Assembly (NCBI GenBank): GCA_946902985.2
Contig: OX336388.2
Location: 371,305,387-371,369,386 of the forward strand
DNA from: Meconema thalassinum
Lineage: Eukaryota > Arthropoda > Insecta > Orthoptera > Tettigoniidae
Length of the DNA stretch: 64,000 nt
Reading direction: 5' to 3'
Below the pieces are notes generated by a model. That model made no database searches. It saw nothing but the letters and a program-made list of their open reading frames with translations, and was not told the origin of the DNA. Both the position numbers and the translations under genes were made by a program. Shown here in pieces: positions 21,703 to 33,918 of the stretch. Numbering within the stretch: the first letter of the stretch is position 1; every line of letters begins with the position of its first letter.

Positions 21703-24700
21703 TGTGCCCTTGCGTACAAGAGATATGCAAATCACTGTCCAACTGCTCAGTCTTATATATTCGGGGCATAGAACGTCCTCCCACTGAGTGATTCACACAT
21801 TATAGGATCAAGCTTAGGATAACACTTCAATAAAATAAAATTCAAAATCCTACTATATAAACTATTTAATGAATCAAAATTAGGCGCTACAAACAAACAT
21901 AATAAACTGAATAAGCTTCACACTTGTTCTAATGAACAAGGAACAAATACAACATTAATCTATAAAAATCACTATTTGAGGTTCCACTGAACCTAACAAA
22001 AATATCAAAACTGCTCTCACTTCCATTTAGCATCAATACAAAAATTACTCAAAACGAGCTCTAAAAGTCTCGGTAAAAAATCATTACATAAAATTATCTA
22101 TTCAAAACACACTAAATATTCTTAACTTGAATATTATTATAAATTTGAGTTAATGTTTAAAAATGGTGTCAACAATTACCATCTATTGGGTACCACATGA
22201 TATTCACACTGTATCATCTCTCTTTCCAAACAACCAAACTGTGTTTGTCCTAGGGAAAACTCGTGTACCACAAGTTAAGGAAATTACTGACAAAATCAAA
22301 TCAAGACAGATTCCCAGCTGTCCGAATATTTCCATAAATACTTGGGAACAATAACATATAAAATGTAACAATACCAAAAGGATTTCCATTATTGTCTCAA
22401 ATGACAATTTAATTATTCATGAAATGCGGATCTAAACTGCAATAGCAAGGATAAATAATCATAGCAAAACTCGGTACAGATTACCGGTCCATTAAAAGGT
22501 TTACATAACGACAGACCGCAGACAGTGTCTGGCTCTGTTACTGACCTATCTCAACAGTAGCCTTCATTAAAGTCAAGACCCTTGAGGCTTTGATTTATGA
22601 CGAGCGAGGGAGAGTCAATACCTTCCTCCCTCCTAGACGGGACACTACAACTGCTTTCAAACAAGCGTGACTTCTTAAGACTTGGAAAGGCACACATCAC
22701 TTTCATTTAACAAAACATATGAGGTTCGAATGACCTATTTCCTTGGCTCAGGTATAATTATAATTGCGGAGGTTTATCACTGGCAGGTAAGAACTCAATA
22801 AAACCAATAATAATTAAGGGGCTTCGACGTAAGAGAACACCGGTTCGATTCTCTGGCCTGCCTCTAGGACATCTCCATTCTCGAGGACTTAGGGCTAACA
22901 TATGGAGCGATGGTATCTGACCACTCGTCCGAATAATAATGGCGGCTTTTAGGGAGGTATTCGCACTCATCCCCGCGCTTAACAATAATAAACCTAGCAC
23001 CCTTCAAAGTTTGTCATGGCAAACACACATATAATCATTTACTCTGTCCAGCTAATCCCCACAATCATAATCTCCTGGCATTATTTCACCGCATTTATTA
23101 GCGTGACAATTAATAATATAAGTGCTCATTGGCGACAATCAATACATTCGTGATGCCTTTCAAAGCCAAATATTTATTCCAACATAATTAATTTCTCCGT
23201 CCAAAAATAATAGTTTTGCCTTTAACGCAATCTTGACTTTTCGTGTACAAGTATACAACTGGTTCAATAATTATCATTATCATTATTATTTCAGCACATA
23301 ACGGCTCATATTTGAATATTAATCCATCAACTTATTCATTCATTACATTACTATTATTATTATCCTGCTTGCCTTTAAATAACATTATTCCTTTCCATTT
23401 ACTGGTATTCCACTGAATACTATTTCTTTGATTACACATTTTACATTTAAGTGATTATTACTTTCATTATTAGATCCCGCATTTCTCATTATTACACAGT
23501 TTTACATCCCTGATTTTCAATATTGGAGAATACTTTCTCCATGGTTACTATTGTTACACGAGCTTCCCGAGTCCAAAACACATAATAAAATTTGGTTCTA
23601 CTTACATGATTTATCCGGCCAAACTGTCCGGATCCCAGTGGAGCGACATTTTCCCACGCAAATTTCTCACACCATGTTGACACTCATATTATCACTAATT
23701 AAATTTCCCACTAGTTTACACATATTTAACACATTTATATTGATATGAGGGATTACACACATTATTTCACATACACTAAAAAGAATCACTAAAATATAAA
23801 TTTCACTAATAATTATATTTACACAATGAATTTCACTTTGTGGCATCTAGCACTGCCTTACACACGTGAATTCTTTCGATCCAGATCATAGGGGTGCAAG
23901 TTTCAACCGCTGCCTCCTAATTCCTATTTGGATATTGACAGTCTCGTTCGAATTTTCCCCTCCTTGGCTACGAAGATTCTCCTACTTCTGGTGTTGAATT
24001 TATCGGCACTCACAGTTACTGCACGATAATATTTTCTCTTTCGGTATGCAATTGTTTATATGGTAAACGGTCTATGGTTTAACGTTTACCCCTGGAGTCT
24101 CGGTACTCACTTTACTGCGCTCACAATTGTCTTTAGTACTTCGCGTCTGAACTGAATTCTGACGACTATTGTCTTTGCTTGGTGGAATACTTCCCACGTC
24201 CTTCCTGTAATTCCACGTGGCTACTGATGCCTATTTTGTAGACTTCTAACTCTATCGCCACTTATCACGCTAACATTCTCAATTCAGGAAAATTAGGTGC
24301 TTGCTATGTTCGACCCTACCATGGTTACTTAACGCACTGGGTAAAATGTTTCGAGTTTCACTTCTCTAATGATGTCTCGTATACTTTCGAGATACTACGA
24401 TGTAACTTCAAATACTGGTGTCTGGGCTTCGATTACCCTCGCCGGCTAACGTCTTTTGCTCAAAGTATAAAACTTGGCCTAAGTCCGTAGACTATTAACT
24501 GTTCGAAGTTTGACGATACTATTCCTTTTGACAAGGACTTCGATGTTTTAATGCTCGGCGACACTGATGAATGCTGGAACGGTACTTCTCTCAAGAGTAC
24601 TTCCACGTCGTGGTACAGATTCAAGTCCTACCGGACTGAATAAAACTGCCTGTGCTATGAAGCAGCACGACCGTACGAGGTCTGATGATTACTGCATGTA

Positions 24701-25598
24701 CTGTTGAATACTTGTTGCACAGTATGACCTCCCCTGAGGTTCATACGACTGAATACGTTGTGAAACAGCAACACACCCTTCTCGGACGCAGAAGACTGAG
24801 TGTTGGTGAAACAGTAAGATCCGCCTCAGCGGTTGCTCAAGACTGAATGAATTTCCTGGCGCTTCCATGGTTTATATTGAAATCTGTTAAAAATAAATCA
24901 ATTCCTCGTCTTCTCCACTACCATTTTCCAAAATAATCGTCGTACGATGTTATAAAAAATATCTCTGAAAAGCTGAGGTTTTAAATGTCTCAAAAATATT
25001 TAAGTTTCCAAAAATCGATCGTACAAATCTTTAATATTAATTAAAATGAGCTCCTCAATTACGTGGGTGGTGTCTTCGTTTTGTCCCCTACCACAAGCTC
25101 CTGGTTCGGGAATTCACCGACTACGTAATACTGATTTGACACTTCTTTCTGGTACAATTACTATTAACTTTATCCACTCTAAAAAATCTCTTTCCCTGGA
25201 TAATTAACATTCACAGAGTCCTTTCTTAAGTTTAATGTCCGCAAATGGCTAAATTTTAATTATTTATCTGATTTCATGACTCCTCCCTTGCTGCGGCGTT
25301 GCCATTTTAGTGTCGACTAAGGGCTTTATCCGAGAACTTCTTCTCTCTCTAAAGAACGGAAAATTTCCAATGCTATTTTAATCCGTTGTGTAACTTGGTT
25401 TCCGCCGAGTCGTCAGTGACATCATCTTGCAGCTGTGGTCCGGCTCCGTTGAGTTGCACAACTTATCCATGCGTTACGCAATATGATGCTGTATTACTTC
25501 TCAACTAACTTCAGAACTCCGTTCTAAAACCTGCATTAATTCTTTCTTTTTGAAATAAAAGGATATGGGTTCGATACTACACCTCTCCCATGGGTACA
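21703..25598 (-). mobile_element. LTR-like sequence B (probable solo LTR)
   Basis: It splits the AT-rich array and is bounded by a 4-bp duplication, ATAA (21699-21702 and 25599-25602). The uninterrupted array reads through this word, confirming the insertion. Ends on the minus strand are TGTACCC and GGGCACA. The same strand has TATAAA at 24876 and a TCAGT initiator with its A at 24844, 32 bases apart. This gives a U3-like part of 754 bp and a 3.1-kb transcribed part. No gag, pol or second LTR was found. A 4-bp duplication fits Gypsy-like integration. An unusually long solo LTR is the simplest reading; a large non-coding retroelement is the alternative. Confidence 0.65.
24841..24880 (-). promoter_or_regulatory. 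TATA plus TCAGT core promoter of LTR-like B
   Basis: On the minus strand CAATATAAACC (TATA start 24876) precedes ATTCAGTC, with the initiator A at 24844. The spacing matches that in LTR-like A. This is predicted from sequence alone. Confidence 0.6.
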
Positions 25599-26330
25599 AT
25601 AATTCCTTTCTTTTTTCTTTAATGATTAATTATCTAAAATTTTGAGTCAATGACTTTACAGTTTGTTCTTTGGCTAAACGTAAAATCTAAAATATAAAAT
25701 ATAAATTCTAAAATCTAAAATCTAAAAATGCATAGTAAAGTGAATGTAATTCCAAGTAACACAAATACTTATGTCTTTCTTTACTAATTAGTTACCGAAA
25801 ATTTCAAGTCATGACATTAAGGTTTGGTCTTTTTGCAAAATCTAAAATACAAAATAAAATATCTATAATCTAAAATATGAAAATAAATAATTCGTTGTAA
25901 TGGGAATGTAATTCCAAGTAATATAATTCCTTATAAAAATGTCTTTCTTTAATAATTAGTTATCGAAAATGTCAAGTCATGACATTATGGTTTGAGGTTT
26001 TCACAAAATTTAAAATCTGAAATCAAAAATCTAAAATCTTAATTCTAAAATCTAAAACTAAAATCAAAAAAATCGAAATATCAAAAATATAAAATATAAA
26101 ATATAAAAATCTTACATATATTAATTTAAATCCTAAATCAGGTTTTTATAATTATAAATTCAACAAATCTTGGGTTTGCAAAATCTCCAATCAAAATCTA
26201 AAAATATTACATCCATTAATTTAAATCCAAAATAGGTTTGCTACAATATGGGTTTGAGAAATCCCAGGTCAATCATCTTACAGTTTAGTACTTTAATAAA
26301 ATAAAATTTAAATTAATGCATAATCATTTA
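25599..26330. repeat. About 170-bp AT-rich tandem array with AAAATCTAAAATCT
   Basis: Units contain TTAGTTACCGAAAATTTCAA, CATGACATTAAGGTTTGGTC, a run of AAATCTAAAAT words and TTCCAAGTAATATAAT. Two clear units (about 25650-25765 and 25770-25940) are followed by increasingly simple AAATCTAAAAT sequence. Confidence 0.75.
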
Positions 26331-26654
26331 AAAAGCCTGCCATCTTCCAACAGCCGCAAGTGCGTTTGCCTAAAGAATCACTATTTCACCTCCGAGTAAG
26401 GGTAGTTTTTATCTTAGGGTAAAATAAATAGTTAATAAAAAACAGGGCTTCGTCTCAAGTAATATAATACACCATACAAGTCTCAAGCATTCTAGGTTCA
26501 CTAAATATTGGGGGAAAGAAAGCTTTTCTGCAATCAGCGTCGCCAAGCGCCTATTAACAATAAAACTATAGTGCCTTCTTTTCCTATAGCAGTTTTTTTT
26601 CTAGTTCCAAAGCTAGGAATCAAGTTAAAACCTCAATAGTAACACTAACATAAC

Positions 26655-26910
26655 CCCTGGCACTATAGCCCATTAAAGGCACATGCCTACCAAGCGACCG
26701 CTGCCCAGCCATTTAACCTGTAGATATTGGGGTAACGCGTGGTCAACTGTTAATTTTGGTTCTCCCTGCCTCACTGTCAGACAGTTACTCAATTGTCCTC
26801 ACAAGGCTGAGTGCACCCCCTCCCCCATTCCAGCCCTCACGTCAGTTTCTAAAATCCCTGACAGAGCCAGGAATCAAACCCGGGGCTTTTGAGTGAAAGG
26901 CAAGTGGAAA
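26655..26910 (-). mobile_element. S2 SINE
   Basis: It matches the reverse complement of 40360-40665: ACCAAGCGACCGCTGCCCAG, AGTTACTCAATTGTCCTCAC, CACGTCAGTTTCTAAAATCC and, at the right end, a head with ATCAAACCCGGGG. A stretch in the middle is shorter than the full copy. Confidence 0.75.
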
Positions 26911-27168
26911 CGAATTATATTACTGCAAACTCATCAACAGTGCATGTCAAGCAAGGTGGCTGATAAACACAACTGTTCAGTCTTGCTTGATTCCAGGCTT
27001 GCTAAAACAATGTCAATACTGAGGGTCGAACTCGTGTCTACCAAGTCAATCAAGGACTTGGTTTCATAATTTAACATCAGACGGTTTTGTAATTCTGGCA
27101 ATGATTGGAAAGGAGGCAGCCATTGCTTACTAGAACACTGTCGTCGATACAGTAACTGTAGGTTAATA

Positions 27169-27846
27169 CAGAGAGTTTAGTTTGTATGTAACGGAGACCC
27201 TCGCTTGCCCGCTCGCCCGTGGCGCGAGCCTGTCTCCCGCCACGCACTTTGCCGTTATGCGGCGCCATCGTGGCACTGAGTCATTGAGTATAGGAATTTG
27301 TACTCACCTAGTTCATAGCTGGTGCTGAAAATGTTCGCCATTCACTGCTACACATCGCTGGCACCTTTTTATTAAACTGCCATTTACTCTCTGAAGTTCC
27401 TCAGCACCGATTGACTGTATTTCAGCTGTAATATAGTCTTTAGGCTCATTTATAGTGTGAGGGTTTCTCGCATACACTCTATTTTTAAGCGTCCCCCACA
27501 AATAAAAGTCACATGGTGATAAGTCTGGGCTTCGCGGGGGCCACACTTTCCGACTTATAATCCTCGTACCGAAAATGCGACGCAATTCTGCCATGGATGC
27601 TTCGGCAGTGTGAGCAGTGGCAGAATCTTGTTGAAAGTAATTTGACAATCGCTCTCCGTAAGTCAGTTCGTCAAAAAATTGGTCAAGGATCACATTGAAG
27701 TGCAAATTTAAGTACAAATTCCTATACTCAATGACTCAGTGGCGCGCAAGCGCCGCATAACGGCAAAGTACCTGGCGGGAGACAGGCGCGCAACGCGGGC
27801 GAGCGGGCAAGCGAGGGTCTCCGTTACATACAAACTAAACTCTCTG
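27169..27846 (-). mobile_element. mariner-like deletion derivative (678 bp)
   Basis: Inverted repeats of about 136 bp start CAGAGAGTTTAGTTTGTATG on both ends. TA dinucleotides flank them (27167-27168 and 27847-27848), the target duplication of Tc1/mariner elements. Only the C-terminal part of a transposase remains between the repeats, so it can be mobilised only in trans. Terminal repeats this long are unusual for mariner, whose repeats are commonly near 30 bp. Confidence 0.85.
27313..27717 (-). pseudogene. mariner-like transposase, C-terminal fragment
   Basis: A 134-residue open frame. FQQDSATAH holds the second catalytic aspartate and WPPRSPDLSPCDFYLWG the third, with 38 residues between them by my count. 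Classical mariner has 34. The natural C-terminus (GEHFQHQL, stop) is intact. The N-terminal helix-turn-helix domains and the first catalytic aspartate are missing, removed by a deletion that joins the right inverted repeat to the middle of the gene. The frame has no stop or frameshift, suggesting a fairly recent element. The spacing places it near the insect 'FQQDGATAHTA' transposases rather than Mos1. Confidence 0.85.
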
Positions 27847-28111
27847 TATAATCATACATATATGTGCTCAGTGTTAAAAATGTTTTATACAGTAACAGTA
27901 TATCGGGTATCTAATAGAAATGTATAGATAAAAGAGCAAGGGTTTGTAGTCTTATGTGTATATTTGTTATTTAAGTGAGAATTTTTAAAAAGCGGCCATG
28001 GACATGATTCATATTGTCTATATATGTGGACTTAAATACATGCAACTGAGGGTAAAAACAGATCAATCGTAAAGGTAACCACTAGCTTGGGTCTAATTAA
28101 AAATAGGATTT

Positions 28112-29636
28112 AACAAGTAGTTCCGTGAAGAACTATGCAGCCTATTTTCATATATCCTACTTATGTTAATTGCCTCTATCTACATACAAAATTTCAGTAT
28201 GATTGCTGCAATAGATTCGTAGACATTGAGAACCGACTAAATAATTCGGATGGTCGCCATGTTGGATTTTATATATGTAGGTCCTAGAGTTATGTACTGT
28301 TACATGAAGATTATTGTGTAAGTGTAGCATTCAAACTTCAATCGCATGGTTAGGATCCAAGAAGTAACAAGGAGATTTTAAAATTTCCCACAGCTGCCAT
28401 CTTGTGGTTATGGAAACAATTGAAATAAATTAGATGCCAGTGGATTAACATTCGTATAAGGTTTTACTGTACCAAGTTTCACTGCACTCGGATGGTTAAA
28501 TTGCGAGGAACGTCCATGTGAATATTTATTCTTCGCGTCGCCGCCATGTTGGATATGTGATCACCAGGTTATTTAAAGTCATATAGGTGAATTTAAGTTC
28601 ATAGCCGCTATGAACATAAAGAAATCCAGTTTGATTGCTATAATGGATTCGTGGATATTCAGAGCCGTCTAAATATTTCGGATGGTCGCCATGTTGGATT
28701 GTTAAATGTATAGGCCATAGAGTCATGTACAATTAAAGGAAAATTATTTCGTATGTTCACTATTCAAACTTTCACTTCAATCGCATGATTACGACACAAG
28801 AAATAACAATCTAATTTTAAAAGTCGCACAGCCGCCATCTTGAGGTTATGTAAACAATTGAACTAAATTAGATACCAGTACATTACAATGTGTATAAACA
28901 TTTCCTGTACCAGATTTCATTGCGTTTGGAACATTAAATCGCGAGAAAGGTCTATTTAAAATTTTCAAATTCGCTTGGCCGCCATGTTCGTTTTGTAGTT
29001 AACCGGTTTTTGAAAGTCTTATAGATGAACTTCCAGTGGTGCCCTTTATCTCCGTACAAAATTTCATGGAGATACCGCTAATAGTTTCAGAGATATAGAA
29101 TGCCGGTGAAATATTTTGCACATCCGCCATCTTGTGGTTATGTAAAAAATTCAACGAAGTTAGATGTCGGTGCATTACAATGTGTATAAACATATACTGT
29201 ACCAAGTTTTATTGCGTTTGGTTGGTTAAATCGCGAGAAACGTCTATTTAAAGTCGCATATTCGCTTGGCCGCCATGTTGGTTTCGTAGTTACCAGTTTT
29301 TCAAAAGTCACATAGGTGAACTTCTAGTATTTCCCTTTATCACCGTAAAATATTCCAGGGTGATATCGGGAATAGTTTCGGAGATATTGAATACTGATGA
29401 AATATTTCGCACAGCCGCCATGTTGGATTGGTGAGACGTAACAAAATTTAAAGGGCACGGTCGGGGTCTCCCGGAATAGTGCTATGAACTTACCGAGTTT
29501 CATTGAAATCGCTCCAGCCGTTTAGAATTTATTAGGGGGACACACACACACACCTCACACACACACACACGCACACACACACACGGACAAAAGGTGATCT
29601 CATAAGACTATTTATTCAAAATTGAAAATAGGCTTA
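28112..29636 (-). mobile_element. N2 Helentron-associated (DINE-1-like) element
   Basis: Read on the minus strand it starts AAGCCTATTTTCAATTTTGA, followed by a (TG)n run. It then has the target-like words AAACGGCTGGAGCGAT and several CCAACATGGCGGC-type segments. It ends GAAAATAGGCTGCATAGTTC with a hairpin (AGTTC-TTCACG-GAACT) and ACTTGTT. The subterminal inverted repeats AGCCTATTTTC / GAAAATAGGCT, internal microsatellite and 3' stem-loop are the defining layout of Helentron-associated elements. A second copy lies at 33813-34963 in the opposite orientation. Confidence 0.75.
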
Positions 29637-29689
29637 AAAAAAAGACTACCGTGGTCCAAAGCTATAAACCATCTTAGAAACCACTTCCA

Positions 29690-29830
29690 GAATGGCTGAG
29701 GTGGGAATCGAAACCGCCTCTTTTCATGTTTGCCTCGCGAGGCTGAGTGTACCCCGAGCCTTCGTGGTGAGAGGGAAGCATCTTGACCACTGAGCTATTA
29801 AGCCCTTTTTGTTTCTCTAGTGTTGCCTGT
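29690..29830 (-). mobile_element. S3-like SINE fragment
   Basis: AAACCACTTCCAGAATGGCT and GAGGTGGGAATCGAA match the S3 body. The right end (GAGAGGGAAGCATCTTGACC) looks like a tRNA-like head on the minus strand. Confidence 0.55.
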
Positions 29831-29839
29831 TCTAGTCCT

Positions 29840-31085
29840 AAAGTCTGGATTCAAGTTAAGATCTAAAGTGCAAAGGCTGAGAGTATTCACCATTGGACCA
29901 TTAAAATGGTCGATCTTGGTCACAGAATAATGTTATTCCATGTCTGTATAATAAAGCTATTTTAACAGGTTTGCTAGTTCATAGCACATCACGACCGGAA
30001 ACAGATCATACTTCTGCCAACGCAGCAATAGTGCCTGTCGGTCGATATACCTATAGTAGCATACTAACAGACTTGTTTCTGGACTTGCTAAAGGAATATT
30101 TGCCATTAGTCCAGCATGTTTAAGTGTATAGAAAAATTGGAATGATGTGGCCATGTGTTAACATGTATGTAGGGACATTTCTGTCATCAGCCCCGTGTGT
30201 TGTGTTTTTAAGTTTTCCGCCGCTAGTCGCATGTAGATTGAAAAAAAAAGGCTGTCAGCCTCGTAAACTTAGGTGTGTAAAATACTTTGGGACATTTTGG
30301 TCATTAGTCCCATCCTAGGCGTTGGCTCCCCTAATACTGTTGGTTTTGTGAAAAAATAAAGTAGGCTAAGTGTTGGCCAACGAATATCAACAAAAAAGAA
30401 CGTTTTTTCCAGGTAAGTAAAACAATATTCTAAATATTTGGTGTTGAAAATGTGTGTATAATTTTAAATTAAACCATTTGGGTATTTAATAGCGGTCGGT
30501 TTTTATATAAACATTTGTTGTATATAAACCAAAATGATAGGCCGCTCTCTAGAACCCTATCTACTGGTCACATAGCCGTGCGTGTGTAATCCTCGACTAC
30601 AGTACCAGCATTGTTGGCTGTCTGCACTCATATCCCTATATCCATGACCAGCATAGTCAAGAACCCCTGCTATAAATAAATATTCAATTCATACCGGTTG
30701 TCAACATTATCTCTACCCATTCCAACTATTCCTTCCACCATTCCTCCCCGCCTAGCAATCGCTGCGTTGACCACCAATCCATCATTAACCAATAACCATT
30801 ATTGATTATGCCCTTTTGTAGCAAGTCAAAAATAAATAATCCATCCACTGTAAAGACAGCTTCGCCCTATAGTCCCGTGGTAAAAAAAAAAAGCAAAGTA
30901 CTGTCGGGTTCAGAAAAAGAACCACCCCCATACTGTTAAGCCTTTTGAGCACATTGTAAAAAAGTGCTTAGCCCATAAGCAATGGGGTGGGGCCTTACTA
31001 CCCCGAGTAAAACAAGTCCTAACATGGCTTTCTAAACTTAGGGGTTCCAAGAATATTAAAGGGATAAAAAGAAATTACCTTTTAA
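29840..31085. other. Unassigned spacer with a short dispersed repeat
   Basis: Apart from the 30500-30600 repeat shared with 21370-21600, no coding region or terminal repeat was recognised. Two segments (about 30165-30200 and 30285-30310) share GGGACATTT.TGTCATYAG, probably SINE tail fragments. Confidence 0.4.
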
Positions 31086-31109
31086 TTTCGGTCATTTTTC
31101 ATATATTCA

Positions 31110-31440
31110 TGGGCCAGTCCAAAGGAACCAGTCCAAAGGGATCGATCAAAAGGGATCAGTCCTAAGGGACCAGTCAAAAGGGATCAATCAAAAGGGACCA
31201 GTCAAAAGGGATCAGTCAAAAGGGACCCATCCAAAGGGACCACTCCTAACGGACCGGTCAAAAGGGACCAGTCGAAAGGGGGCCAGACGAAAGGGATCAG
31301 TCAAAAGGGGCCAATCGAAAGGGGCCAGTCGGAAGCAACCAATCGAAAGGGGTCAGTCAAAAGCCACCAATCGAAAGGGATCAGTCGAAAGGGGTCAGCC
31401 GAAAGCAACCAATTGAAAGGGATCAGTCGAAAGGCCGTCG
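31110..31440. repeat. 14-bp minisatellite 'GGGACCAGTCAAAA'
   Basis: About 23 units; positions after GGG vary between ACC and ATC, and between CAA and CGA. A flanking segment with CTCAAGGCCTGACGTGTCCC and GGTTTGCCTATCGACAA is repeated at about 31440-31500 and 31670-31730. Confidence 0.9.
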
Positions 31441-31771
31441 CCTCAAGGCCTGACGTGTCCCTCATCGATTATTGGTTTGCCTATCGACAAGCGTCGTGTG
31501 GGTACTTTTTGATCATCCCTTGTTAGTGGGGTTAGGTTATGTTAAACTACAACCGCCATCTTGCTAGGTTAAGAGTCAATCACCAATAAATCATCATTTA
31601 AAATTTTTCAAAATGTGTAGTTAGGCCCTTTGGCACAATTTGGATAAATTCATGGACCAGTCCAAGGGGGCCATCGACCCAAGGCTCGACGTGTCCTTCT
31701 TCGATGATTGGTTTGCCTATCGACAAAGGGCCGTGCATCGGCCGACCGCGGCTGATGCCACTATTTAGAAT

Positions 31772-33532
31772 TAGAGCCGGGCAAATTTGCTCTAGTTCCG
31801 ATCGGGATCGTAAGTTTCCTCATGGCTAGTATCGTCCCCCACCAAGCGCACTCAAGGCCAGATCTCTCCGCTGAACGAGAATCTTAAGTCTCGATAATAC
31901 CGGTACTGAGTGGGAGTCTCGATAATACCGGAACTCCTTTTTTCTCGGCGTTATCGACAGTATCTATTTAAAGGAAAAAGCAGACTCACTCACTCCGCTG
32001 CACGTGTCACTCAAGTCGCTGCACGTGTAAAGTCAAAGCCCAGTTACAAATATACGCACACTACTACAGACACCATAATAACACAGGTTATTAGACAAAG
32101 TTGACACACAAAAACACAAAAATTATCACGATGGTGTAGCCCCTAAAGTAAAATAAAACTCAAATAATTGGCGTTGCAGAGAAGAGCTACAAGAAAGTCT
32201 CACGTGTATGACTCATGATTTTAGCCCTACTGACTAGGAATTTTCTATAAAGAATACTTTCAACCTTCTTCTCCACCTTGTAACTGGTTGTAATTAGAGG
32301 CAACTATAGTGCAAAAATTGGCTGCGATGGTGAAAATACACATGCAAAATATTACGCTAAAAAGTTTCAACAAATTTCATCTACTAAAAACTCTGATTTT
32401 GTACTTGAAAACAATACCAGTTTGTGGCATGCGGTGTATTAATCATGTCAGTGCAAACACCTCACTGATTTGTCCATAAATGCCAATGATATGACAGTTT
32501 GAGTGAGAATAGTGCGACGGGAGTTGCATTGAGAACAACTCATTACCGCGGGAATGTCACTTGTCCGATACTCCCTAGTCTCGTTCGATCACAAGGTAAT
32601 ATCGTTGCTCTCTCTACCCATGATGCAACGTGTGAGCACGTGCGTAGGGACGCGATTGTAACGGCGGTGGTTTAAGCATATGGCAAAGCCATTATGACGA
32701 AAGATAAAATCAATCTTATTCTTGAAGGTGAACATTATTTTTTCGTATGCCCGACGACTAGGGAATATTATTCAAACTGGTAGGAGCATTTGAGATAAAG
32801 AGAGTCAGGTATCCAACGCAAAAGTTTTAACTGTGTATGTTTGTAACATTTTCCCTCAGTGTATAAGAGTCTCAGTGGCTGAATTGGTTACGCGCTGGAC
32901 TCGTGAATGAAAGGGCCGGGGCTCGATTCTCGGTAGGGGAAGTGATTTTAATTTTTGTTTCGTTACGTTTTATTGTTTACTTTACCAGTATCTTACTACA
33001 AAAATGATACGACAGAACACAGTTGCATCACAGGGGCTTTAGTAATATAGCGAGTGCATGAATTTTCAGGCTTTATTACGAGAAAGTTACATACGGTAGT
33101 GCTTGAATGTGGCACTACACGAAAAAATCTTAATATGTAGCCTACACGTCAAATAGAATTTTCTTTCGCTGAAATTTAATGACCAAAAAAATACCGACTG
33201 ACGATCAAAATCTCCTTCCATATGTTATTAGGATGATATGCTCAATATACCTTGGGCAGTCTGTTGATATGATATCGTTGAAGTTGAGTGGATTCTTCCA
33301 ATTCGCAAACTCCAGTTAACGGAATGAACAATTCCCATTGAATCCTTACACAACAAGCCTCAGTGCCTTCAGGCAGCGCCATATTGCCCAAGCGAGAACG
33401 AGCGATAATGTCGAGAATTATCGTTATCGAGCCCACATTATCGGTAATACCAGTTCCGGAACCAGCATTTCCGTTTTTTTATTCTCGTCCAACGAGACCG
33501 ATCGGAACTCGAGAGCTTTTTGCCCGGCTCTA
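31772..33532. mobile_element. Non-autonomous hAT element (1761 bp)
   Basis: Perfect 14-bp terminal inverted repeats, TAGAGCCGGGCAAA, with similarity continuing past GTTCCGATCGG. They are flanked by a perfect 8-bp target duplication, TTTAGAAT (31764-31771 and 33533-33540). Both features are diagnostic of hAT. No transposase-like sequence (no BED finger, no C-terminal dimerisation motif) is visible inside. Internally there is a short duplication of TCTCGATAATACCGG and a tRNA-like sequence at about 32873-32944. Confidence 0.9.
32873..32944 (+). other. tRNA-like sequence inside the hAT element
   Basis: AGTGGCTGAATTGGTTACGCG resembles an A box and GGGGCTCGATTCTC a B box with one deviation from GGTTCGANNCC. 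The ends GTCTCAG and GTAGGGGA do not pair convincingly. It is probably a SINE head or relic. Confidence 0.4.
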
Positions 33533-33812
33533 TTTAGAATCCCTGTTAGACCACTACTCACACACTAAGGCTCATTGGCAAAAACGCTCAAACAGGGGTA
33601 AAATATTTTTTTATTTTTTATGAAGAGCAATTCCACCAAATTTGAACACTTTCCTAGTAAACCACATGGCGACCTCTCCTTGTCAGTATATTTTGATCAC
33701 TTACAGCGTGGAGGACTTTCGGTGCCTATTAATTTAGATTTGGATATATATCGTTCATGTGGCCTCTATGTTCCAGTTCATTATGAACTGTACTCAGTTG
33801 ACAAGTGCTTTT

Positions 33813-33876
33813 TTAGCCTATTTTCAATTTTGAAAAAATAGGCTTATGAGATCACCTTTTGTCCGTGTGTGTGTGT

Positions 33877-33918
<42 letters not shown>

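Noticed and set aside
31110..31440. A CRISPR-like appearance of short regular repeats
   Set aside because: The 14-bp units are directly adjacent without unique spacers, and no cas genes are present. The same applies to 19440-19925.
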